Positions 48,787 to 60,547 of a stretch of 64,000 nt of DNA are shown here, one piece after another; within the stretch, counting starts at the first letter, position 1; every line of letters begins with the position of its first letter. This DNA is from Corynebacterium sp. sy039 (GTDB lineage: Bacteria; Actinomycetota; Actinomycetes; Mycobacteriales; Mycobacteriaceae): positions 1,116,001 through 1,180,000 of the forward strand of contig NZ_CP042325.1 of assembly GCF_007904105.1 (NCBI RefSeq), read 5' to 3'. The position numbers and the translations under genes are program-made. The notes below the pieces were generated by a model. That model made no database searches. It was given only the letters and a program-made list of their open reading frames with translations, and was not told the origin of the DNA.

Positions 48787-49353
48787 ATGCCAGTAGTCAG
48801 TAGCACTGAACTTGTACAACGACGTGATGAGATCCTTGAAGGTGCACGCCGCTGTTTCGCCGAACACGGCTATGAAGGTGCAACAGTTCGCTTGCTAGAA
48901 GATGCAATCGGAAAATCTCGTGGCGCAATTTTCCATCACTTTGGCGATAAGGAAAATCTTTTTCTTGCACTCGCCAGACAAGACGCAGCACGCATGGCCG
49001 ATATTATTGCCCGACAAGGGCTTATCGAAGTCATGCGCGATATTCTTGCACATCCCAATCGCCATGATTGGCTGATAACACGTCTAGAAATCTCAAAAAT
49101 GCTCCGCACCGATCCACAATTTCGCGCGAAATGGCATAGTCACCAGCAAATACTTGACCAGGCGATTCATCAACGTCTCAAGGACAATGCTAACAAGGGC
49201 ACTATGCGTACTGATATGCCCATCGAAGTATTGCACACTTATTTAGAAACTGTCTTGGATGGGTTTATCTCACGCTTAGCTACTACTGGAGTAACGGAAG
49301 ATCTAAGCTCTGTTCTGGATTTAGTTGAAGAATCCATCCGTCGCCCCCAGTAA
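48787..49353 (+). CDS. acnR: TetR-family repressor of aconitase, AcnR
   Basis: A 188-residue dimeric regulator. The N-terminal helix-turn-helix (about 18-60) has ARRCFAEHGYEGATVRLLEDAIGKSRGAIFHHFGDKENLF. The C-terminal ligand-binding helical domain fills the rest. In C. glutamicum AcnR represses acn and binds citrate-Mg as co-effector; the same is inferred from position directly after acn and the matching operator upstream of acn. AAAGGA is the ribosome-binding site. Confidence 0.93.
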   Translation: MPVVSSTELVQRRDEILEGARRCFAEHGYEGATVRLLEDAIGKSRGAIFHHFGDKENLFLALARQDAARMADIIARQGLIEVMRDILAHPNRHDWLITRLEISKMLRTDPQFRAKWHSHQQILDQAIHQRLKDNANKGTMRTDMPIEVLHTYLETVLDGFISRLATTGVTEDLSSVLDLVEESIRRPQ

Positions 49354-49419
49354 GCAGTAACCAAGCATCAGCCCCCCTTTTCCCTCTTGTCCCCTATTTC
49401 AGCTAAGGCATTAGTTTTC

Positions 49420-50178
49420 ATGGCTACTTCATCTGCACCTTTTCTTGTCATCTCGTTGCGCTCAGATTCAGAGCTAGAGACTAACGTCGCACAAGCTGAA
49501 TTAGCTGACATCATCCGAACCACCCAATTACCTTCAGACTATTTTGATCACAAGCAACTTGCAGATATTCATACCTCCATCGGTGATATCACTCAGTACA
49601 AAGGCATTATTGTGGGTGGTAGCTCATTAAATATCAGCACAACACACTATGAAATATGGCAACAACATATCCATCGGGAGCTCACACACCTGATTCATAA
49701 TCCAGAAAAAATTCCAGTTTTTCTCATTTGTTTCGGTGCTAGCTGGCTTGCCGACGCCACGGGTGGGACAGTAGACCAATCCTTTAGTGAATCCTCAGGT
49801 CCTACTCTAGTAGAGCTCACTGATGCCGGTCGTAAGGACCCGCTGACAAAAACTTTGCCCACTACTTTCCACGCGTTAACAGGTCATACTGAAAATATCG
49901 CGCACATAAGTTCGCAACTGACAGTACTAGCGACAGGAAAAACCTGCCCTGTTCAGCTTATTCGCTACAGCGATCATGTATGGGCAAGTCAATTCCATGC
50001 TGAAATGGATGCTCAGGCATTACAAACGCGCATGGACTTCTTTTGGGACTATGGATATTTTTCTCCCGAAGATTATGACTCCATAGTAGCTGCGCTACCT
50101 GCAGTTACTACTACTCATTCTCATGCTGTGCTACAAAACTTTTTAGACTTTGCACTACGCGATCAGGATGTAGCATAA
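49420..50178 (+). CDS. Class I glutamine amidotransferase-like protein
   Basis: 252 residues from ATG 49420; upstream codons in the frame back to a TTG at 49387 are not family-like. The triad of class I amidotransferases is present: nucleophile Cys in FLICFGASWLAD (variant elbow), His in ASQFHAEMD, and Glu or Asp two residues on in the same segment. It lacks a synthase partner domain, like GuaA-related stand-alone members. The partner and product are unknown. It follows acnR by 66 nt, an order also known in C. glutamicum. Confidence 0.85.
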   Translation: MATSSAPFLVISLRSDSELETNVAQAELADIIRTTQLPSDYFDHKQLADIHTSIGDITQYKGIIVGGSSLNISTTHYEIWQQHIHRELTHLIHNPEKIPVFLICFGASWLADATGGTVDQSFSESSGPTLVELTDAGRKDPLTKTLPTTFHALTGHTENIAHISSQLTVLATGKTCPVQLIRYSDHVWASQFHAEMDAQALQTRMDFFWDYGYFSPEDYDSIVAALPAVTTTHSHAVLQNFLDFALRDQDVA

Positions 50179-50249
50179 ATCAGTATTTTTCTTATCTGTT
50201 TACTGCTGTTCATACGCATAAATTTCCCTGGGTAGCCTACCATAGACAT

Positions 50250-50519
50250 ATGTTTGCCATTATGACTGTTACTGGTGCTGATCACACAGGAATTATTGCT
50301 GCTGTCGCTACTGCATGTGCAGAATTAAATGTAAATATCAACAATGTCTCCCAAACCCTCATGGATGGATATTTCACCATGATTTTGCACGTTTCCTTTG
50401 ATGAAGCCACCACAGATATTAGCGATATCCAAGAAAAAATGGCTAAGGTTGAGCAACAAGAAAGACTGGTTATCAGAATCCAGTCTCAAGAAATTTTTGA
50501 CGCAATGAACTCCATCTAA
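50250..50519 (+). CDS. ACT-domain protein (UPF0237 type)
   Basis: An 89-residue single ACT domain: FAIMTVTGADHTGIIAAVATACAELNVNINNVSQTLMDGYFTMILHVSF with the ligand-binding Gly/His loop near residue 10-14. Related stand-alone ACT proteins bind amino acids or other small ligands. It is 35 nt upstream of the PFL-like gene. This gene pair is widely conserved across bacteria, so the ACT protein likely regulates or stabilises its partner. Confidence 0.9.
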   Translation: MFAIMTVTGADHTGIIAAVATACAELNVNINNVSQTLMDGYFTMILHVSFDEATTDISDIQEKMAKVEQQERLVIRIQSQEIFDAMNSI

Positions 50520-50554
50520 GTTTTTTAGATCATAGCTACAGGGCATAAACACCA

Positions 50555-51919
50555 ATGAATATCATGCATTCCAATCAAAATATTCTCGATACCATTGACA
50601 TGATCGAGAAGTATCGTCTCGATATTCGTACTGTCACAATGGGTATCTCCTTACTTGATTGTGTCCGTACCGATATGCAGCACACCTGTGCAGCAGTCTA
50701 TGACAAAATAGTCACGAAAGCTCACAATCTAGTAGCACAATGTGAGCAAATTGAACGCGAGCTTGGTATCCCTATTGTTAATAAACGCATTGCTGTTACT
50801 CCCATTGCACTGCTCAATCAAAACGTGAGTGGGAGCTGCGTCGACATTGCAAAAAGCCTTAACCGCGCAGCACATGAAGTAGGTGTGAATTTTATTGGTG
50901 GGTACTCAGCTCTTGTCGAAAAAGGCATGACCCCTGGAGATACCGCACTCATAGAATCTATACCTGAGGCGCTAAGTGAAACAGACATCGTGTGTTCCTC
51001 GGTAAATATCGCATCTTCGCGTGCCGGTATCAATATGGACGCGGTTGCTAAGATGGGTCAGGTTATCAAAGATGCTGCTGAGCTAACTAAAAATGACAGT
51101 GCTATCGCGTGTGCAAAACTCGTTGTTTTTGCAAATGCAGTTGGTGATAACCCCTTCATGGCTGGTGCGTTTCATGGTGTAGAGGAACCAGATTGCGTCG
51201 TCAGTGTCGGTGTTTCTGGACCAGGTGTTGTTAATCGTGCCTTAGGCAACCTCGATAACGCGAGTCTTGACCAGGTTGCTGAGGAGATTAAAAAAGCAGC
51301 TTTCAAGATTACCCGTGCTGGTCAATTAGTAGGCACTCTTGCGTCACAACGGCTTGATGTCCCATTTGGCATCGTGGATCTTTCCTTAGCACCAACAGCT
51401 GAATTAGGAGATTCAGTTGCACATATTATGGAGCATATGGGGCTAGCACAAGTTGGTACCCACGGCACCACTGCTGCATTAGCGTTGCTTAACGACGCTG
51501 TGAAAAAAGGCGGTATGATGGCATGTTCTCGTGTCGGTGGCTTATCTGGATCTTTTATTCCTGTCTCTGAAGATAAAGGTATGATTGATGCAGTACGTGC
51601 CGGGTCTATCAGCATTGACAAACTTGAGGCGATGACTTCCATCTGCTCAGTTGGACTTGATATGGTCGCTATACCTGGCGATACTTCTGCTGAACTTATT
51701 GCTGGCATGATTGCTGATGAAGCAGCTATTGGCGTAATGAATCATAAAACCACAGCGGTGCGTGTTATTCCTGTTCCTGGTTCTCAACCTGGGGATGAAA
51801 TCAACTTTGGTGGATTACTAGGATATGCCCCGGTTATTCCAGTTTCTACCGTGGATAACTCAGAGTTTATTCGTCGTGGAGGTTTTATTCCTGCACCTGT
51901 TCATGGTTTCCGAAACTAA
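50555..51919 (+). CDS. PFL-family protein (UPF0210/DUF711)
   Basis: A 454-residue member of a family with distant pyruvate-formate-lyase-like architecture but no demonstrated reaction. It has [17 protein letters not shown] near the N terminus, [34 protein letters not shown] and [23 protein letters not shown]. The end has [11 protein letters not shown] and [17 protein letters not shown]. There is no glycyl-radical motif at the C terminus. It follows the ACT-domain gene, its constant partner. Function unknown. Confidence 0.9.
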   Translation: MNIMHSNQNILDTIDMIEKYRLDIRTVTMGISLLDCVRTDMQHTCAAVYDKIVTKAHNLVAQCEQIERELGIPIVNKRIAVTPIALLNQNVSGSCVDIAKSLNRAAHEVGVNFIGGYSALVEKGMTPGDTALIESIPEALSETDIVCSSVNIASSRAGINMDAVAKMGQVIKDAAELTKNDSAIACAKLVVFANAVGDNPFMAGAFHGVEEPDCVVSVGVSGPGVVNRALGNLDNASLDQVAEEIKKAAFKITRAGQLVGTLASQRLDVPFGIVDLSLAPTAELGDSVAHIMEHMGLAQVGTHGTTAALALLNDAVKKGGMMACSRVGGLSGSFIPVSEDKGMIDAVRAGSISIDKLEAMTSICSVGLDMVAIPGDTSAELIAGMIADEAAIGVMNHKTTAVRVIPVPGSQPGDEINFGGLLGYAPVIPVSTVDNSEFIRRGGFIPAPVHGFRN

Positions 51920-51942
51920 CCTTTCCCCATCAAACGCTTGTG

Positions 51943-52161
51943 TTATTTTATTGCTGTACTTAAAAAGCTCAGCGGCCCCACAACACTGACCACTGTGGTA
52001 ACAAACCACCACGTGCGCTTATTACCACGAATTTTTGTTGCAGGTAAATGATACAAAAAGTGCCAAGCAATAGCTTTTGTACATATATCTGCAGCAAACA
52101 CTACACAAAAAATACGCTTGGATCGTGATAGAGAACGCCACCAAGAGTGCAGAAAATCCAT
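51943..52161 (-). CDS. Small membrane protein, PLDc_N-like
   Basis: 72 residues from ATG 52161 (GTG 52167 also possible), AGAAAGG upstream. A basic N terminus is followed by a first hydrophobic stretch (IFCVVFAADICTKAIAWHFLYHL), then the linker PATKIRGNKRTWW and a second helix (FVTTVVSVVGPLSFLSTAI). The helix-R-G-N-K-helix arrangement recalls the phospholipase-D N-terminal membrane module. That likeness is my inference. It is 24 nt downstream of the ABC-F gene and may be cotranscribed. Confidence 0.65.
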   Translation of the reverse strand: MDFLHSWWRSLSRSKRIFCVVFAADICTKAIAWHFLYHLPATKIRGNKRTWWFVTTVVSVVGPLSFLSTAIK

Positions 52162-52185
52162 AATCACGTTCAGCCTTTCTGTTCC

Positions 52186-53817
52186 TTAAGCTAATTCCAC
52201 GATGTCCATGTACTCATCATTCCATAGGTCTTCATCGCCATCTGGCAACACGATAACCCGTTCTGGTTCCAATGCTTTTACTGCACCAGGATCATGTGTT
52301 ACAAGGACTACCGCGCCTTCATAAGTACGTAATGCGTCGAGGACTTGTTCACGAGAAATGGGATCTAAGTTATTTGTTGGCTCATCCAGTAACAACACAT
52401 TTGCTCGTGAAGATACTAGAGCAGCAAGGGCTAATCGGGTTTTTTCGCCACCCGACAATGTGCCAGCTGGCTGTTGTAATTGTTCGCCGGAAAACATAAA
52501 CGCTCCCAATAGACCACGTAAATCTTGTTCTCCTGCTTCAGGACACGCATGCACCGTGTTTTCCCATACGGTCTTGGTTGGATCGATAGTGTCATGTTCC
52601 TGCGCAAAATAACCAATTTTGAGCCCATGCCCCGTTACAATGCCGCCTTCGCCGTCAGTACGCTCTACCCCAGCCAAGAGCTTAAGCAATGTGGTTTTTC
52701 CTGCACCATTAAACCCGAGCACTACCACTCTGGATCCCTTATCAATTGCCAAATCAACACCGGCAAAGACTTCAAGAGAACCATACATCTTTGTTAAGCC
52801 CTTGGCGTAGAGAGGGGTTTTTCCGCAAGGAGCCGGAGTAGGAAAAGAAATATGTGCAACGCGATCAGCCACACGTACTTCATCTAGTTGAGTCATCATA
52901 CGCTCAGCACGAGCTAACATTTGTTTCGCAGCAGCAGCCTTTGTTGCTTTCGCCCCAAGTTTTGCTGCCTGGCTACGCAATGCACTTGCTTTCTTCTCTG
53001 CATTTGCGCGTTCACGCCGTCGACGTGCCTCATCTGTTGCACGTGCTTGTTTATATTTACTAAAACTCATATTGTAAATATCTGCTTCAGCGCGCACTGC
53101 ATCAAGAAACCACACTTTATTGCATACTTCACCAAGCAATTCAACATCATGCGAAATCAGAATTAAACCGCCCTCATGCTTTTTGAGGAAACTTCGCAAC
53201 CAATTAATAGAATCAGCGTCTAAATGGTTTGTTGGCTCATCAAGGAGCAGAATCGTATCAGACTTACCTGCGCCAGCTGTTGCAGAAAAAAGAATATGCG
53301 CTAATTCTACTCGTCTGCGTTGTCCACCAGAAAGAGTATGCAATTCTTGTTCCAAGATACGCGCTGGCAATCCAAGGTTGTCACAAATTTGTGCGCATTC
53401 TGCGTCAGCTTCATAACCACCTAATTGATGAAATTGCTCTTCTAGGCGTGAGTATTTAGCAATAGCTTTATCACGCTGCGATACATCGTCGGTTTGCTCC
53501 ATAATAGCTTGTTGACGATCCATCGAGATGCGAATTTTATCCAACCCACGAGCAGCAAGTACCCGTTGTTTTGCTGTTTGTTGAAGATTTCCTTCACGAG
53601 AATCTTGTGGCAAATATCCAATAGCTCCTGAGCGCGTAATACTACCGCCATAGGGCTGAGTTTCACCAGCAAGAATACGCATCGTTGTCGTTTTTCCTGC
53701 ACCATTGCGACCAACTAGTCCGATCCGATCCCCTGCTTGCACTCGAAGATGTTGCCCGGGAGCATGGAGCAATGTTCGAGCACCAACACGCACCTCAAGA
53801 TCATTGGTCACTATCAT
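52186..53817 (-). CDS. ABC-F family ATPase
   Basis: 543 residues with two ABC domains and no membrane segments. The first has VGRNGAGKTT (35-44) and LSGGQRRRVEL; the second has LGFNGAGKTT and LSGGEKTRLAL. Both have LLDEPTNHLD/NLD Walker B motifs. A charged linker (about 250-310, RRRERANAEKKASALRSQAAKL) joins them as in translation-factor ABC-F proteins. It probably acts on the ribosome, but subfamily and any antibiotic-resistance role are not decided. Confidence 0.94.
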   Translation of the reverse strand: MIVTNDLEVRVGARTLLHAPGQHLRVQAGDRIGLVGRNGAGKTTTMRILAGETQPYGGSITRSGAIGYLPQDSREGNLQQTAKQRVLAARGLDKIRISMDRQQAIMEQTDDVSQRDKAIAKYSRLEEQFHQLGGYEADAECAQICDNLGLPARILEQELHTLSGGQRRRVELAHILFSATAGAGKSDTILLLDEPTNHLDADSINWLRSFLKKHEGGLILISHDVELLGEVCNKVWFLDAVRAEADIYNMSFSKYKQARATDEARRRRERANAEKKASALRSQAAKLGAKATKAAAAKQMLARAERMMTQLDEVRVADRVAHISFPTPAPCGKTPLYAKGLTKMYGSLEVFAGVDLAIDKGSRVVVLGFNGAGKTTLLKLLAGVERTDGEGGIVTGHGLKIGYFAQEHDTIDPTKTVWENTVHACPEAGEQDLRGLLGAFMFSGEQLQQPAGTLSGGEKTRLALAALVSSRANVLLLDEPTNNLDPISREQVLDALRTYEGAVVLVTHDPGAVKALEPERVIVLPDGDEDLWNDEYMDIVELA

Positions 53818-53866
53818 AATGTGTCATCGTACAGCAATGATGTTCTGCTGCATTCCTTTCTAAAAA

Positions 53867-54259
53867 TTAAACAGAAAAGCCCAGTGCGCGTAGTTGCTCT
53901 CGACCCTCTTCAGTGATCATGTGTGGCCCCCAAGGCGGCATCCATACCCAATTCAATACCAATTTATCTACCACGCCACGACCAACAACCGCGTCTTGTG
54001 CCTGATCTTCTAGAACATCAGTTAATGGACAAGCTGGTGAGGTAAGGGTCATATTGATATGTGCTTCGTTCTCATTTTCGATCCAGATATCATAGACCAA
54101 ACCTAAATCAACAACATTGATCCCTAACTCTGGATCAATCACATCACGCATATATTCTTCGACATCACTTGCTTTTGCAAGATCTGCTTCACTTTGTGGC
54201 GGTTTTTCTTGTTCTAGTGGCTCAGCACTGTCTAGGTGCACATTATCCTCAGTCATCAT
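53867..54259 (-). CDS. sufT: SufT-like metal-sulfur cluster assembly protein (DUF59)
   Basis: A 130-residue MIP18/DUF59 protein. Core: YMRDVIDPELGINVVDLGLVYDIWIENENEAHINMTLTSPACPLTDVLEDQ, with the Cys in SPACP and conserved DPELG. The end is VWMPPWGPHMITEEGREQLRALGF. An acidic N-terminal extension of about 30 residues precedes the domain. It ends the sufBDCSU operon, 30 nt after sufU. Relatives assist Fe-S maturation of specific targets. Confidence 0.93.
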   Translation of the reverse strand: MMTEDNVHLDSAEPLEQEKPPQSEADLAKASDVEEYMRDVIDPELGINVVDLGLVYDIWIENENEAHINMTLTSPACPLTDVLEDQAQDAVVGRGVVDKLVLNWVWMPPWGPHMITEEGREQLRALGFSV

Positions 54260-54289
54260 TATTTTCCTTACTGCGTGCTTATTGTGTGG

Positions 54290-54735
54290 TTAATTTTCTT
54301 CTAGTGATTGAGTTGTCGCTGCTTGAAATGCTTTCCACCCTAATAGCGCGCATTTCACCCTCGCTGGGTACTTAGCAACACCGGAAAAAGCAATGCCATC
54401 TCCGATAAGATCTTCATCACCACTGTACTGCCCCTTAGAAGTAATCATTTTCTCAAAATCGGCTAATTTTTCCATTGCTTCTGCAACGGGCAAACCAATT
54501 ATTTCTTCTGCCATGACAGAGGTCGATGCTTGGCTAATAGAACAGCCTTGCGCGTCATAAGAAACATCTTGAACCGTAGCTTTGTCGTCGGAAAGCAAAA
54601 CGCGAAGCGTGATCTCATCACCACAGGTTGGGTTAACGTGATGTACTTCAGAATTAAAATCTTCTCTTAAGCCACAATGCTGTGGATTTTTATAATGATC
54701 AAGGATCACTTCTTGATACATGGATTCAATATTCA

Positions 54736-54736
<1 letters not shown>
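54290..54736 (-). CDS. sufU: SufU Fe-S assembly / sulfur-transfer protein
   Basis: A 148-residue zinc-type SufU. Metal ligands: Cys in NPTCGDEITLRV (with the Asp two residues later), Cys in DAQGCSISQAS, and Cys in ARVKCALLGWKAF. In Gram-positives SufU takes persulfide from SufS and passes it to SufBCD. The GTG start overlaps the TAG stop of sufS (TAGTG), indicating translational coupling with its partner. It is followed by sufT. Confidence 0.95.
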
Positions 54737-56112
<1,376 letters not shown>

Positions 56113-56152
56113 CTAAAGCACAGTGTGCGCCTACTTGCTCAAAGCAGGTTTC

Positions 56153-56911
56153 CTATCCAAGGAAACGATCATAACCATGAGCTTCTAGCTCATCAGCGAG
56201 TTCAGGACCACCAGAGGTAATAATCTGTCCGTTAGCAAATACATGGACAAAATCAGGCTGCACATAATTTAAGATTCGCTTATAGTGCGTAATCATGAGA
56301 ATACCGCCACCAGTTTGCTCTTGATAACGATTTATTCCCTCAGAAACAATGCGCAATGCATCGACATCAAGACCAGAGTCGGTTTCATCCATAACAGCAA
56401 ATTTTGGCTTGAGCAGATCTAGTTGCAAAACCTCATGGCGCTTTTTCTCACCACCAGAAAAGCCTTCATTAACGCTGCGTTCAGAAAATTCTTTAGCAAT
56501 AGACAACTGTTCTTGTGCTCCACGCACCTCTTTCACCCATTCACGTAATTTCGGTGCTTCACCACGAATCGCAGTGGCAGCAGAGCGCAAGAAGTTTGCC
56601 ATAGACACACCAGGGATTTCAGTAGGATACTGCATAGCAAGAAATAGACCAGCTCGAGCACGCTCGTCCACTTCAAGATCCAGCAAATTAGTGCCGTCGA
56701 GTAGCACTTCTCCTTCGGTGATTTCATAGCGAGGATGACCGGCAAGAGTATATGCCAATGTGGATTTTCCAGAACCATTTGGTCCCATTATTGCATGAGT
56801 TTCACCAGAATTGATGGTGAGATTAACTCCCTTGAGGATTGGTTTCGGCTCTGCATTTTCGTCGTTCGGAATAACCTGGGCGTGAAGGTTACGAATTTCT
56901 AAAGTACTCAT
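56153..56911 (-). CDS. sufC: Fe-S assembly ATPase SufC
   Basis: A 252-residue ABC-type ATPase of the SufBCD scaffold. Walker A GPNGSGKST (43-51), signature EGFSGGEKKRHEVLQL, Walker B FAVMDETDSGLDVDAL. It drives SufBD conformational change on which clusters are built. It lies between sufD (40 nt) and sufS, and carries no membrane or exporter features. Confidence 0.97.
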   Translation of the reverse strand: MSTLEIRNLHAQVIPNDENAEPKPILKGVNLTINSGETHAIMGPNGSGKSTLAYTLAGHPRYEITEGEVLLDGTNLLDLEVDERARAGLFLAMQYPTEIPGVSMANFLRSAATAIRGEAPKLREWVKEVRGAQEQLSIAKEFSERSVNEGFSGGEKKRHEVLQLDLLKPKFAVMDETDSGLDVDALRIVSEGINRYQEQTGGGILMITHYKRILNYVQPDFVHVFANGQIITSGGPELADELEAHGYDRFLG

Positions 56912-56951
56912 TATTACACTTTCAGTTTTGCAAAAGTTATGGATAAGGATT

Positions 56952-58142
56952 TTATTGTTCTTGACGAGCGCGTAATGTTTCTAGTTCATTACTTACGCGA
57001 TCTTCTAGTTCCTCACGAATTTCATCTACTGGGATTCGACCAATGACCTCTGAAAAGAATCCGCGTACGATCAAACGACGAGCTTCTTCAGGAGGAATAC
57101 CACGTGATTTGAGGTAGAACTCTTGCTCATCGTCAAAACGACCAACAGTAGCAGCGTGACCAGCCCCTGCTATTTCTCCAGTTTCGATTTCTAGATTAGG
57201 AACTGCATCAGCACGCGCACCTTCGGTGAGCACTAGATTACGATTTGCCTCATAGGTATCTGTTCCTTGTGCATCAGAACGGATAAGCACATCACCAACC
57301 CAAGCAGTACGTGCTTCTGGCTTCGCCGAAGTAGGATCTGCCTGCAACGCACCTTTATAGAGCACATTGGAACGACAATTTGGTACCGCATGATCTACCA
57401 AAAGTCGCTGCTCAAAGAATTGACCGTCGTCGGCAAAATAAACACCAAGCATTTCAGCGTCGCCCCCAGGTGCATCAAAACGCACACGTGGGATAAGGCG
57501 GACGACATCGCCGCCAAATACAGCAGCAGTATGACGCAAGGTTGCATCACGTCCCAGAACAGCTTGTTGCCCAGATAAATGAACTGCGTCATCTGCCCAG
57601 GAAGCATCGACGATCACACTGAGTTTTGCATTATCAGCAATGAGAAACTCGACGTTATCCGCGTGAGTACCAGAACCTGAATACCGCAAATCAACAATTG
57701 CTTCAGCGCCTTTTTCCACCTCAACAACAATGTGTGCAAAAGACGTGACCTCTGTTCCTTGACCGGTAACTCGAATTTCCACAGGTTCAGTATTGATAGA
57801 ATCTGCAGAAAAACGAATATGGTGAGCACATTCTGCAGCACTAAAGGCTTGGGCTCCTACTCGATCAATGGGAGCACCCGTCGCACCAACTTTTTTGTCA
57901 TCCATTGCCAGTTGAGTAGTGCTCACTCCCTGTGCAGTAGATGGAATGGTGATATTCACATCAGGAGCAACTGCTGAAGCAAACTCTGAGTTATGAAGTC
58001 CACGGAGACGACGCAATGGCACAAAGCGCCATACTTCGTCTTTACCACTAGGTATAGCGAAATCTTCAACCTTGAACGAGCTGAATAGATCGCCCTTTGT
58101 GTTATGCACTGTGGCATTTTGTGGAGTAAGTGATGATGTCAT
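56952..58142 (-). CDS. sufD: Fe-S assembly scaffold subunit SufD
   Basis: A 396-residue right-handed beta-helix partner of SufB. N-terminal helices with KDEVWRFVPLRRLRGLH precede the beta core. The C-terminal block GEIAGAGHAATVGRFDDEQEFYLKSRGIPPEEARRLIVRGFFSEVIGRIP is the family signature with the conserved His in AGHAATVG. It starts 5 nt after sufB ends. Confidence 0.96.
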   Translation of the reverse strand: MTSSLTPQNATVHNTKGDLFSSFKVEDFAIPSGKDEVWRFVPLRRLRGLHNSEFASAVAPDVNITIPSTAQGVSTTQLAMDDKKVGATGAPIDRVGAQAFSAAECAHHIRFSADSINTEPVEIRVTGQGTEVTSFAHIVVEVEKGAEAIVDLRYSGSGTHADNVEFLIADNAKLSVIVDASWADDAVHLSGQQAVLGRDATLRHTAAVFGGDVVRLIPRVRFDAPGGDAEMLGVYFADDGQFFEQRLLVDHAVPNCRSNVLYKGALQADPTSAKPEARTAWVGDVLIRSDAQGTDTYEANRNLVLTEGARADAVPNLEIETGEIAGAGHAATVGRFDDEQEFYLKSRGIPPEEARRLIVRGFFSEVIGRIPVDEIREELEDRVSNELETLRARQEQ

Positions 58143-58147
58143 GATGC

Positions 58148-59572
58148 TTATCCCACTGATCCTTCCATCTGCAATTCGATAAGTCGATTAAGTTCCAGGG
58201 CATACTCCATAGGAAGTTCTTTAGCAATAGGCTCCACAAAGCCACGAACGATCATTGCCATTGCTTCATCTTCTGCAATGCCACGAGACATAAGATAGAA
58301 AAGCTGTTCCTCTGATACTTGAGATACTGTAGCTTCGTGCCCTAAGGATACGTGATCATTACGAATATCATTGTAGGGATAGGTATCCGAACGAGAAATA
58401 TTATCCACCAGCAACGCATCACACTCAACATTTGATGTTGAATGATGCGCATTAGCATTGATTCTCACCAGACCACGGTACGCAGCACGGCCACCTGCAC
58501 GGGCAACGGACTTAGACACAATGTTAGAACTTGTGTGCGGTGCCATATGAACCATTTTCGCACCAGTGTCCTGGAATTGCCCCTCACCGGCGAAGGCAAC
58601 AGATAGTACCTCGCCCTTTGCATACGGACCTGTCATCCATACGGCAGGGTATTTCATGGTCACCTTGGAGCCGATATTTCCATCAACCCATTCCATCGTG
58701 GCGCCTTCTTCACACTTGGTGCGCTTAGTCACCAAGTTGTAGACGTTATTGGACCAGTTCTGGATAGTGGTGTAACGGCAACGGCCACCCTTTTTCACGA
58801 TGATCTCTACCACTGCAGAGTGGAGGGAATCTGTTTTGTAAATGGGGGCTGTGCAACCTTCTACATAGTGCACATAAGCGTCCTCATCGACGATGATGAG
58901 CGTGCGCTCAAATTGTCCCATGTTTTCCGTGTTGATACGGAAGTAGGCCTGCAAAGGAATATCAACGTGCACGCCTTTAGGAACATAAATAAACGATCCA
59001 CCTGACCATACAGCAGTGTTCAGCGCGGAGAATTTATTATCGCCTGCGGGAATAACAGAGCCGAAGTATTCTTGGAATAACTCAGGATGTTCGCGCAAAC
59101 CGGTATCGGTGTCTAAGAATATAACGCCTTGCTTTTCTAAATCTTCACGAATCTGGTGGTAGACAACCTCTGATTCATACTGGGCAGCCACGCCAGCAAC
59201 AAGGCGCTGTTTTTCTGCCTCGGGAATACCTAATTTGTCATAAGTATTTTTAATGTCTTCAGGTAAATCTTCCCATGACGTAGCCTGCTTTTCAGTAGAG
59301 CGCACAAAGTATTTGATGTTGTCGAAATCAATATCGCTAAGATCAGCACCCCAAGTTGGAAGCGGTTTTTTATCAAAAATGCTTAATGCTTTAAGACGTT
59401 GCTCTAGCATCCATTCCGGCTCATTTTTTTTCGCGGAAATATCGCGCACAACTTCTTCATTAAGACCACGGCGTGCCGAGAAACCAGCCGCATCGGAGTC
59501 ATGCCAGCCATAATTATATGGACCAATTGATTCAATAATTTCATCATCAGTCGTTGGTGTTGTCTGAGTCAT
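58148..59572 (-). CDS. sufB: Fe-S assembly scaffold subunit SufB
   Basis: A 474-residue beta-helix scaffold subunit. Core features: [53 protein letters not shown] with the conserved Cys, [40 protein letters not shown], and [27 protein letters not shown] at the SufD interface. Assembles the cluster with SufC and SufD. It starts 13 nt after sufR ends. Normal length, no intein. Confidence 0.97.
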   Translation of the reverse strand: MTQTTPTTDDEIIESIGPYNYGWHDSDAAGFSARRGLNEEVVRDISAKKNEPEWMLEQRLKALSIFDKKPLPTWGADLSDIDFDNIKYFVRSTEKQATSWEDLPEDIKNTYDKLGIPEAEKQRLVAGVAAQYESEVVYHQIREDLEKQGVIFLDTDTGLREHPELFQEYFGSVIPAGDNKFSALNTAVWSGGSFIYVPKGVHVDIPLQAYFRINTENMGQFERTLIIVDEDAYVHYVEGCTAPIYKTDSLHSAVVEIIVKKGGRCRYTTIQNWSNNVYNLVTKRTKCEEGATMEWVDGNIGSKVTMKYPAVWMTGPYAKGEVLSVAFAGEGQFQDTGAKMVHMAPHTSSNIVSKSVARAGGRAAYRGLVRINANAHHSTSNVECDALLVDNISRSDTYPYNDIRNDHVSLGHEATVSQVSEEQLFYLMSRGIAEDEAMAMIVRGFVEPIAKELPMEYALELNRLIELQMEGSVG

Positions 59573-59585
59573 GACCGCTCCTTTC

Positions 59586-60305
59586 TCAGGGAAATACAGG
59601 TGAGTGTAAATCAGTAGTTATAGCTTTAATAGGGATATTTGTAGTACAGATACCATTTCCATCTGCGATGGAGGCTAAGGGCTGCACATGATAACCAAGG
59701 ATATCGGAAATTGCTTCATGCTCTGCTTGGCACAACTCAGGAAATTGTGCAGCAACATGAGCTACTGGACAATGATGCTGGCATATCTGCACTCCCTGTC
59801 CTGCATTATCAATAGATGCTGTATATCCATGAGAGCTAAATGCCGCCACGATCGCTTCAATTGCTTTCTCGACATACTGTGCATCTTCTTTATTAGGTAA
59901 CACAGCAGTTTCAAGTATTTCGGTTGCGCGTCGATAAGCAAAATCATCAAGTGCTTGTTGTCCACCGATTTGCTTCAACGACGATAAGGCAGCCGCAGCA
60001 AGAACATCATAGTGATGTCCAAACTTACTTCTGCCGTAATCGGTAAGCCGATATACTCGCGCTGGTCGACCTCGCTTTTTTCCTGACTGAGCACTGCGTA
60101 CAGTTGTGAGGTTATCTGTTGCTTCAGCAATTCCATTATCCACAAGGCTATCAAGGTGTCTACGTATTCCAGTGGCTGATAGTCCAAGAATTTTCCCTAA
60201 TTCACCAGCAGAAATAGGGCCGTGTTGCAACAGGATCTTCATGATCTGCCTGCGTGTTTCCCCTTCAGTGGAACGAGAATCGGCATGTGCAACAGGATTA
60301 TTCAT
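59586..60305 (-). CDS. sufR: Fe-S-responsive regulator SufR
   Basis: A 239-residue ArsR/DeoR-type regulator. Winged helix-turn-helix at about 18-75 ([38 protein letters not shown]), a wing with [17 protein letters not shown], then an effector domain with Cys residues C-x3-C-x12-C around [14 protein letters not shown] and [11 protein letters not shown], a layout fit for an Fe-S cluster. It is expected to repress the suf operon when clusters are sufficient. A very strong ribosome-binding site AAGGAGGTGA lies at 60315-60324. First gene of the operon. Confidence 0.93.
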   Translation of the reverse strand: MNNPVAHADSRSTEGETRRQIMKILLQHGPISAGELGKILGLSATGIRRHLDSLVDNGIAEATDNLTTVRSAQSGKKRGRPARVYRLTDYGRSKFGHHYDVLAAAALSSLKQIGGQQALDDFAYRRATEILETAVLPNKEDAQYVEKAIEAIVAAFSSHGYTASIDNAGQGVQICQHHCPVAHVAAQFPELCQAEHEAISDILGYHVQPLASIADGNGICTTNIPIKAITTDLHSPVFP

Positions 60306-60366
60306 GGCGCTATGTCACCTCCTTGTAATAGACCTGCTACTAGAGTACGCCATTTATCACTTTTAG

Positions 60367-60385
60367 CAACATTAGTGTTACCTAA
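60367..60385 (-). promoter_or_regulatory. Candidate operator upstream of sufR
   Basis: On the minus strand TTAGGTAACACTAATGTTG. It contains the small inverted repeat AACA-CTAA-TGTT (60368-60379), possibly for SufR itself. It also matches 12 of 19 positions of the DtxR consensus, with a near-perfect left half TTAGGT. It lies about 62 nt upstream of the sufR start. Assignment to either regulator is unproved. Confidence 0.3.
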
Positions 60386-60547
60386 ATAAAATAAGGAATT
60401 ATCATCGTGCCCCTATCTTCTATTCATCATCTATTTATCATCCGCTTCAACGTGAACCGACTACGACTGCATAGTCATCATAGTTATCCAACCATTCCGG
60501 TATTCTGTTATTCCGTGCGGAAGAATGATTGACTACACTCATTATCT

